DNA of 64,000 nucleotides, taken from positions 62,001 through 126,000 of the forward strand of contig CBDFNQ010000033.1 in assembly GCA_965250225.1 (NCBI GenBank). Reading direction: 5' to 3'. Source of the stretch: CBDEUK01 sp965250225 (lineage in GTDB: Bacteria; Pseudomonadota; Gammaproteobacteria; Eutrophobiales; Eutrophobiaceae). The position numbers were made by a program, and so were the translations under genes. This document shows positions 51,934 to 61,100 of this stretch, piece after piece (the stretch's first letter is position 1; each line of letters opens with the position of its first letter). Under the pieces are notes generated by a model, which saw only the letters and a program-made list of their open reading frames with translations, had not been told where the DNA came from and did no database searches.

Positions 51934-53646
51934 CTAAGATTGTGTGACTCGGACCACTTCTTCAATGGTGGTGATCCCAGCTAAGGCTTTTTTCAGTCCA
52001 TCAATCATCATGGAGTCCATACCATTGGCAATCGCCTCATCCTGAATTTTAGTCCCGTCAGCGCGGGCTAATATCAAACGACGGATGGCCTCTGTTGGAA
52101 CTAACAATTCGGTCACAACGGTGCGTCCATGATAACCCGTTTGAGTACACTGATCACAACCTTGGGCTTTATATAAAGTAATATTTTTTGTATCGGAATA
52201 GGAATCCAATTTCAGCTCCTGAACCAGTTCATCCTCAGGTTGATAGGGTAAACAACAATGAGAACACAATTTTCGTATCAAGCGTTGTGCTAGGATGCCA
52301 TTCAAAGTGGATGTTAATAAATAATCTTCCACCCCCATATCAAGAAGACGTGTGATGGAACTACCGGCGTCGTTTGTGTGTAATGTTGTGAACACCAGAT
52401 GGCCGGTTAGAGCGGACTGAACAGCAATCCTGGCCGTTTCCAGATCGCGCATTTCCCCTATCATAATAATATCCGGGTCTTGCCGAACAATAGAGCGCAA
52501 AGCATCGGCGAAATGCAAACCTATTTTGGGCTTCACCTGAATTTGATTGATACCTTCCAATTGATATTCCACTGGATCCTCCACGGTCAGAATCTTTTTC
52601 TCCGGCGTATTGAGTCTTTGTAATGCGCCATAAAGCGTCGTGGTTTTACCACTGCCTGTTGGACCTGTGACTAAAATAATGCCATGGGGTAGCGCTAGGA
52701 TTTCATTTAATTGTTTGGATTGTGATTGATTAAATCCCAGTTTGTTGAGATCCAAATCCATCTCTTGCTTATCCAATATACGAAGTACAAGGCTTTCCCC
52801 ATGCAGGGTTGGTACTGTGGAGATACGAAAATCAATATCCTTACCCTTCGTCCGCAATTGAATACGACCGTCCTGCGGCAAGCGGCGTTCTGCAATATTT
52901 AATTTTGCCATGATTTTAATGCGAGAAATAATGGCCGCAGTTGAGCGGGCAGGGGGCGCTTCGACTTCTTGTAAAACGCCATCGATCCGATAACGCACTT
53001 TCAAACGGTTATCAAACGGCTCGATATGAATATCCGATGCACGGGTTTCAACAGCACGGTTAATGAGCATATTAACCAATCTAACGATAGGTGCTTCACC
53101 CGCTAAATCGATCAAATGTTCTAATGAATCATTATTTTCATTAGCATTTATTTCATCTGCAATATCTGCCAGGGCAGATTGCCCATCGCCATAGAGTTTT
53201 TCCAGCACACGTTCAATTTGACTGGCTGTGGCTAAAGCTATTTTGACTTTCTTTGAACAAGCCATTTCAATTGCCTGAATAGAAAAGGCATCATCGAGAT
53301 CAGCCATTGCTACCGTTATTGATCCTTCTTCCTCATCAACAGGAACAATGAGGGCATCTTTTAAAAATTTCAGTGACAGTTCTGATTCAAGTATGGGGAT
53401 ATTTGGGAAGTCTGTATCATTTAATAAATCTTTGTTGTGGATATGAGCTTGAGCCGAGACCATATCGATATCGGAGACTATGCCAGAGCGTACCAGAAAA
53501 TTTGCGGTAGAAGATTGAGTCGACAACTTTCGGATTTGTTCTAATTCAGCTTCTTTCAGCTTGCCGAAACGGATTAAATACTGAAATACATCTCCATCTT
53601 CAAGATTATTTTCTATGTCAGTAGAATTATTTATTTTAGGCTCCAT
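51934..53646 (-). CDS. gspE: type II secretion ATPase GspE
   Basis: Cytoplasmic motor of the secretion system. 570 residues: an N1E-like domain at the N-terminus, Walker A GPTGSGKTTT (Lys at about 334), Asp box LTVEDPVEYQL, Walker B DPDIIMIGEMRD, His box GHLVFTTLHTNDAG and a tetracysteine zinc motif (CSHC...CDQC) at about 455-500. First gene of the gsp operon, divergent from two secreted-protein genes. No good ribosome site precedes the ATG. Confidence 0.95.
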   Translation of the reverse strand: MEPKINNSTDIENNLEDGDVFQYLIRFGKLKEAELEQIRKLSTQSSTANFLVRSGIVSDIDMVSAQAHIHNKDLLNDTDFPNIPILESELSLKFLKDALIVPVDEEEGSITVAMADLDDAFSIQAIEMACSKKVKIALATASQIERVLEKLYGDGQSALADIADEINANENNDSLEHLIDLAGEAPIVRLVNMLINRAVETRASDIHIEPFDNRLKVRYRIDGVLQEVEAPPARSTAAIISRIKIMAKLNIAERRLPQDGRIQLRTKGKDIDFRISTVPTLHGESLVLRILDKQEMDLDLNKLGFNQSQSKQLNEILALPHGIILVTGPTGSGKTTTLYGALQRLNTPEKKILTVEDPVEYQLEGINQIQVKPKIGLHFADALRSIVRQDPDIIMIGEMRDLETARIAVQSALTGHLVFTTLHTNDAGSSITRLLDMGVEDYLLTSTLNGILAQRLIRKLCSHCCLPYQPEDELVQELKLDSYSDTKNITLYKAQGCDQCTQTGYHGRTVVTELLVPTEAIRRLILARADGTKIQDEAIANGMDSMMIDGLKKALAGITTIEEVVRVTQS

Positions 53647-54032
53647 TTAAAGTAAATATTATTGGTGGTCATAATTAATTAATAGATTTCAGCTTGTTAT
53701 GAAAATAAATTAAAGCCCATGTTAAAGGTTATGACCATGCAAATATAAAAATAATTTTCTAAATTAACCCATATGGGTGATTTTTATCCTTAATAGAGTA
53801 TGTTATAAATCACCATAAAGTAAGAATAATAATAGAATTCAAATGAATCATAAATTTATTTGATTCATTGGAATAATAGGGAAAAGGAAAAAATGGAAAA
53901 AGAATTTTTAAATAATTCTTAACCCCTCGAAACCTTCCTATAGCTTTAAGTAGTAATACATCTCGTATCTAAAATAAATGACTTAACGTTAAGTTTAAGA
54001 ATAATTATTGACTACAGGGAGATCGATAGCTG
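53647..54032. promoter_or_regulatory. 386-base divergent region between gspE and the secreted-protein genes
   Basis: Very AT-rich. It contains a perfect 14-base palindrome ACTTAACGTTAAGT (53981-53994) about 40 bases before the next start, and an inverted repeat AAGAATT/AATTCTT (53900-53906, 53914-53920). A nine-codon ORF preceded by a ribosome-like GGAAAAGG (53893-53922) is probably chance. It must hold promoters for both directions; I cannot assign them. Confidence 0.4.
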
Positions 54033-55121
54033 ATGCCTATAAAGATCACATTAAGATTAACAATACTGTTATTCGCATTTTATTCATGCATTTCATCGGC
54101 TGAGACTATACGAGATGTTGATTATCGTTATGATGGCGCTGGCAATATCATTGAGATTATATCAAATCAAATATCGGGCCCTCCGGTCATTTCTACGTTT
54201 GAACCAGACTTCATTCGATTACCAAATTCCATTCAATTTTTTACCATAAGCTTAACAGGATCTAATTTCTATCTAACGACAGTCGCCATCGATAAAGATC
54301 CCACTAATTTTGATATCAGGATTCCTTTTAATGGTAACAATATCGGTCGAAACGGCGATTTTGTTCAAATATTTGTGGAACCGGATGCTGCAACTGGAGA
54401 TTACGATTTTATATTTACAAATCCCTTTGGTAACACAAGTTACACACTGACTCTCGCACCAAGATTACCTTCTTTAAATTTTAATGTTCCAAATCTTGAT
54501 ATACCAGACCCGGTAGGAACAGTGGTTGATGTTGTGTTTTCTTTTGGCAGTGCCGATGTCATTGACCATACCTTTAATTTTTCTGTACAGGATCCGAGTG
54601 TTGCCTCTATTTCTCAAACATCGTTAATGATCCCTGCAGGGAGCACTTCCGCTACTCAAACAATACAACTAACGGCACTTTCAACCGGAACAACATTTTT
54701 AGATGCTACATCTCCAGCTTATGGAATTATTTCAAGATTCGTCAGTGTAACTGACGATGGCGTTTGTGAATTTAGTCCACCACCCGATGGTGATGAAGAT
54801 GAACCTGGAACAACACTCATCGGTGAAGTCATCAATAAATTGAATTTTATCAGCACTGTTTTATTTAATGAGCTTGATACCGATTTTGGTGTGTCAAGCA
54901 ATCTGGTTCCGATCGCACAAGGACTACCAGGCACAACGAATTCATTTTTGACAAGCTTATCGCCTGTTGAAACACAAATCGATGAAACCATAGGTGGACA
55001 ATGTGATATTTTTAATCAAAGCGAGCAATGTACGCCTGGAACACAAGATATATGTTATCAACCTGTCGTTGATGAAATATCCAAAATTAAACTATTACTC
55101 GGGGTTGTCCCACCATCTTAA
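54033..55121 (+). CDS. secreted protein with one YD-like motif, unknown
   Basis: 362 residues. A signal peptide ends near residue 24 (CISSAE), then RDVDYRYDGAGNIIEI, which is one YD-repeat unit, followed by beta-rich segments that read like TIG/Ig-type domains (FFTISLTGSNF, DYDFIFTNPFGNTSYTL, then ATQTIQLTALSTGTTFLDA). The last third has several Cys. I do not recognise a named family. It lies 37 bases upstream of the giant SBBP/YD gene and probably shares its transcript. Possible partner or helper of that protein, and possible type II secretion cargo. Confidence 0.7.
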   Translation: MPIKITLRLTILLFAFYSCISSAETIRDVDYRYDGAGNIIEIISNQISGPPVISTFEPDFIRLPNSIQFFTISLTGSNFYLTTVAIDKDPTNFDIRIPFNGNNIGRNGDFVQIFVEPDAATGDYDFIFTNPFGNTSYTLTLAPRLPSLNFNVPNLDIPDPVGTVVDVVFSFGSADVIDHTFNFSVQDPSVASISQTSLMIPAGSTSATQTIQLTALSTGTTFLDATSPAYGIISRFVSVTDDGVCEFSPPPDGDEDEPGTTLIGEVINKLNFISTVLFNELDTDFGVSSNLVPIAQGLPGTTNSFLTSLSPVETQIDETIGGQCDIFNQSEQCTPGTQDICYQPVVDEISKIKLLLGVVPPS

Positions 55122-55158
55122 TTGATATCAAAGAATTGAATACAAAAGGAAGAGAAAA

Positions 55159-58100
55159 ATGGGAAATCACCATAAAACGATAACAAATATTTCTAATAAA
55201 ATGACGACTAAAACAATTCTTGTCTGTGTTATATCTATAGTCTGCATGGCATTCATTAGTCAGCCATCTATTTTAAATTCGATCAATCCATTATCGAATC
55301 TTTCAACAAAAAATACTCTGGATAAAAAACAGATATCAGTAACACAGTATTATGATCAGCTTCCTTTGCAGTTTGAATTAAACCAGGGCCAGGTGCATAA
55401 GGATGTCCAGTTTCTGTCACGTGGTTTGAATTACACATTATTTCTCACAAATAATGAGACGGTCTTATCTCTAAATAACCAAAATGTATCATCTGATGCT
55501 GATAATCATGTCATTCGGATGCGCCTGGAAGGTAGTCATGAGAAATTTCAGTATCAAGGCAATCAACAATTACCCGGTAAAGTTCACTACATCACAGGCA
55601 GGGATAAAGAAACATGGAATACTGATATCTCTACCTATCAAGAAGTTGTTGCGAATAATGTCTATCCAGGTATTGATCTACGTTACCACGGTGATCAACA
55701 ACAATTGGAATACGATTTTGTTGTTTCGCCAGGCACCAACACTGACATTATCAAGTTAGCATTCGATGGATTATCATCATTGGAAATTGATGATGATGGA
55801 AACCTTGTATTAGACACAGGTGAAGACCAATTGATTCATAAACGACCCATTGTTTATCAAGAAATAAACGGCGATAAGATCAGTATCCAAGGTGAATATT
55901 TAATTGTTGATAATTACGATGTGCATGGATGCACAAGTGTCGCAATCGCACAAGCACAGGGATGTGCGCAGGTAGAGCAACGCAGGAGCAGTTGCCGAGG
56001 ATGCGCAAGAGCGACCGTTGGTTTTGAGATTGGAACTTATGATCCATCATTTCCACTAATAATTGATCCTGTATTAGATTACTCGACTTATCTCGGCGCT
56101 GATTTGAATGATCGTGGTTTATCAATAGCAGTGGATGATTCTGGTAATAGCTATATTGCAGGCACAACCTATTCTATTTCTTATCCAACAAACAATCCTT
56201 ACCAAGCCAGTTTAATTGGTACTCAAGACGCTTTTGTTACAAAACTTAATTCAAGTGGTGACACGATACTCTATTCCACCTACCTTGGTGGCAGTGGTGA
56301 TGAAAGCATCGATGATTATGACGATGACTTAGATGTTGATGTCGGTATGGATATAGTCGTAGATGCACAAGGTTATTTATATATATCAGGAACGACTAAT
56401 TCTGCTCAAGATTTTCCTATTGTTAATGCAGTACAGCCTAATTACGGCGGAGGAAATCTTGATGGCTTTGTTTCAAAATTATCCCAGGATGGTTCTAATC
56501 TTGTTTTTTCCAGTTATCTTGGCGGTAGTAAAAAAGATAAAGTTTTTGGAATTACACTTGATAGTCTAAACGACATATATGTTGCTGGTCGTACAAAATC
56601 TAATGACTTCCCAACAGTCAATGCTATACAGGATACCTATGCTGGAAATGGTGATGCATTTATTAGCAAAATTAACAGCAATGGAAGCAATCTTATTTAT
56701 TCCACCTACATTGGTGGTGCCAATTCCGACACTGCAAAAGCAATTATCGTTGACAGTAATAATCAAGCCGTTATTACAGGAGCGACAAAATCAAGTAATA
56801 CTTTTCCATTATTAAATGCGATCCAGGCATCATTTGGTGGAAAAAAAGATAGTTTTGTCACTAAATTGTCCAATGATGGCCTCAATTATATTTTTTCGAC
56901 TTTTCTAGGGGGGGCAAAAAAAGATAAAGCTCGTAGTATTATTTTGGATAGTCAAAATAATATCATCATTGTTGGTTCTACAAATTCTGATTTAGATTTT
57001 CCGTTACATAACGCCATGCAAAATAGCTTTGGTGGTGATAGTAAAGATGGATTTATCACCAAATTATCTGACGATGGAAACTCAATGTTATTTTCCACCT
57101 ATTATGGTGGAGAAGGTGTCGATAATATAAGAAGTGTAGCGATAGATGATCAGGATAATATTTATATTGTTGGAAATACTAAATCCACAGTCAATATATC
57201 AACAATTGATGCCATTCAGAATCAATTGAATGGCACTAAACGCGACATCATGATTGGCAAGTTTGATCCAAATGGCAATAGAATATATGGAACATATTTT
57301 GGTGGCTCCAAGCTGGATAAAGGCTATGGCATTGCTGTGAATAGCCAAGGTAGTGTTTATGTAACAGGCGTTACAAAATCGAGCAATAATTTCCCGACAC
57401 AAAATGCATTGCAACCTTTATTTGGTGGCGGAAATAAAGATGCCTTCGTATTAAAAATCTCTGAAGAAAATCCAAACCAGGCTCCAACGATCACATCTTC
57501 ACCAGTGACAACCGCAGTGACTGGACTGGCCTATAGTTACGATGTTGATGCCACTGATCCTGATGGAGATACATTAATTTACAGTTTATCTTTATTCCCG
57601 CAAGGAATGAGCATTGACAGTAATACTGGTTTGATTAACTGGGTGCCAGACCTGGCCGGTGATTTTAATGTGTCTGTGATTGTCGATGATAGTTTGGGAG
57701 GCACGGATACCCAATCATTTGTCATAAGCGTTGCTCAATCGAACCGACCGCCCATGATTTTATCTGTGCCGCCAACGGATATTGCCGTCGATTCCAGTTA
57801 CGTGTATCAGATCCTTGCATCGGATTTAGACAACGACCCTTTAAGCTATTCTCTCACAAATGCCCCTGTCGGCATGACCATTGATCAAGGCACAGGATTG
57901 ATCAATTGGCTCCCTGTGAATTTAGGCAGTTTCCCAGTCAACATCAGTATTGATGATGGTCAAGGTGGCGTGTCCACTCAATCATTTACCCTTACTGTTT
58001 CAGCAAGTGCGACGGCACAACCTCCAGCATTAGATCCAATTGGTGATCAAACCGCTCTGCTTGGTTCGACGCTGACGTTACAACTGAATGCCTCCGATCC

Positions 58101-61100
58101 CGATGGTGACTTGCTTGTCTATTTAGCAGAACCGTTACCATTAACAGAGAACATGACACTCAATAAAGAAACCGGGCTATTCACGTTCACTCCTTCCCTG
58201 GCTCAAGTGGGCAATCATATTATTACATTCATCGCGAGTGATCGCCGTTTTGAAGACAGTGAAACCATCACGATTACTGTTCCTATACCTGGTGGCACTA
58301 CGCGCTTGTTAGGTAAAGTATTAACAACTGGTGGTGCGCCTTTGGCCAATGTCCGTTTGGAAATCGATGGAGTGGAAGCATTCACGGATGCGAACGGTGA
58401 TTATCTGTTAGATAACTTACCCAATGCAGGTCAAGTAAGACTATTGATCGATGGCAGCACGGTTGATCCATTATTAGGCACCTTTGCCACGGTACCTGAA
58501 ATGATCCCGCTGATTGCGGGTGCCGATAACCAACTAGAGCCAGCTATTGTATTATTACCACTGGATGCGGCGAGCGCTGACCCGGTCGATCCCAATACTA
58601 CCTCGATCATAACCAGTAGTACATTTACCACCATTTCAGGTGCACAGTCAGAACCTGTGACATTAACCATTGCCCCTGGCAATGCGATTGTAGAAGCAAC
58701 TGGTCTACCTTACTCAGGTGATATCCATATATCCAGAATTGAAGACCCCACACAAGGGCCACGTCCATTACCGGATGATATCGATCTATCTGTGTATATC
58801 GCAATTCAACCCTTTGGAGTCTGTTATAACACACCCGCACCAATATCGTTCCCGAACTTAGAAGAATTTGCTCCAGGTTCGATGCTCGATATGTTTGGAT
58901 TGGATCATGATACAGGCGCCTTTGAAAAAGTAGGTGAAGGAGTGGTCAGTGCCGATGGAAAAACAGTTGATTCCATAGGAGGCGTAGTGCACTGTAATTC
59001 CTGGCATGGTTTTGTGCCACCACCACCGGAACCTCCGGAGCCTGATCAAGAAGAAGATAATGGTGAGCCAAAAGATGAAGACCCGTGTGAAAATGGTGCG
59101 TGTAGGTTGTACAAGGAAAGCGGCAATATGGGCGAGGATCATTCAGTTCCTAGCTATTTTTCACTGGGTACTAAACGTTCTGTACACCTCAGTTATAACA
59201 GTTTGAATGCCAAACCAAGACCTATTATCACTTCCAAGTCAGTATTTGCTCCTATACCAGCTCCTCTTTATATGTCTACACGCTTGGCAGTAGGTGGTAT
59301 AGATCAGGGATTTGAATTGTTTGGGGCAACACCAACAACAATATTTGGTCCAAGAAGGCCAGCTATCCAGTTTGACGCATCGAATTTCAATACAGGCGTC
59401 TATCCATACGAGTTAACAGAAGATTGCCAGTTTCCGATTTCACGGCGCTCTAATTCATATGGCGGAAATATTATTATTCAAAATGACAATATGAGTCCTT
59501 TCGGCGCAGGTTGGACCTTAAGAGGGCTCCATCAGTTATATGTCAACTCTGAAGGGATTGCATTAATTACTGAAGGCAACGGCAAAGCACGATATTTTAC
59601 ACCAATTGATCCCTCGAATTACGACTCACCTACAGGTGACTTTTCTGTACTTACTCGAAATGGTGATGGCAGTCATTCACGTCGAATGAAAAACGGTACT
59701 CTATATAACTTTGACGTTAATGGTTTATTCACTACCAAGGTGGACAGGAACGGAAATACCACATCTTACCAATACGATAATGACGAAAAATTACTGAAAA
59801 TCATTGATCCGGTTGGCAAAGAATTTAACTTCAATTATTTCGCAGGACACATCAAGAGCATTTCTGACCCACTGAATCGTATCACGCAATTTGTTCATGA
59901 TAACGAAGGTAATTTGATCACAATCATCGAACCCAATAACGATGAGCGTCGCTTTGAATATGAAGCAGGTAGCAATCTTATGATTGCCAATATAGACCAA
60001 CGCAATAACAGAAAAGAGTATACTTATGATTTTGCAGGAAGAATAAAGGAAGCTCTATTACCTGACAGTTCAAAGCTATTGATCAGCCCCAGTGCAGTTG
60101 ATAGCTTAGTCGATCCATCCAGCGGTGTTGGTATGGATGAAAATAACTTGGCGCCTGTTCCCACTTTATTGGCAGATATCGAAAATCAATACACAGACAA
60201 CAATGGCAATATAGATATTACTGAGACGGATAAACGCAGTGCACCCATTAGAAAAACGGATGCCATCGGTCGAGTGACCCGACACCAACGCGATGAAGAC
60301 AGTTTGCCGATACAAACCATACGACCTAATACATCTGTGATTACCAGAACTTTTGATACACTAGGAAATCCAACACTGGTTCGTGAAGAGTTTAATGGGG
60401 CAGAATATCAATACCAATATGACCCGTTCAGTTTAGTCACGTCGTATACCAACCCCAATAACCATACAACAACCATTAATCGGGATGCATTGGGAAATCC
60501 AGAACAAATCATCAATCATTTAGGTCATACCACGACATTAGAATACGACTCCCAGGGGCTTGTGACTCGCATGGTCAGTTCTAATGGCTTAGAGACTGTT
60601 TACAGTTACAATACACTAGGCTTACCTGAAACCAAAACCGAAACACCGCCAGCAGGCAGTCCGGGTACTGTTCGAGTGACGCAATACAGCTATGATACAG
60701 CAGGGCAACGGACACAGACCATCATGCCAGATGGCATCGTACTTGATATGCTCTACGATGAAAAAGGCCGTTTAACCCGTATCACGGATAATCTCAATCA
60801 GAAGATTGAGTTTACGTATGATCCTTACGATAATTTAATCCAAACGGATACCAGCAACAGTGATGCCAGTCTTGCCATGATGGTACAGCGGGCATTTGAT
60901 AATCGAAATCGACGGATTGAAATCCGTATGCCACATAATGGAACGGAAGATTCGATCCTGCAACGGATACTGGATGGCAACAGTAATATCACAGGTCTGA
61001 CCGATCCGAATGGCAATGCCACCTCCAATATCTTTGATGGCGAAGACCGCTCTACCGAAAACACGCATCGTTTAAATGGTGTGACCACCTATGAATACGA

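Noticed and set aside
53893..53922. Nine-codon ORF with a ribosome-like site, possible leader peptide
   Set aside because: Too short to judge, no attenuator-like pairing or runs of a single amino acid follow it.
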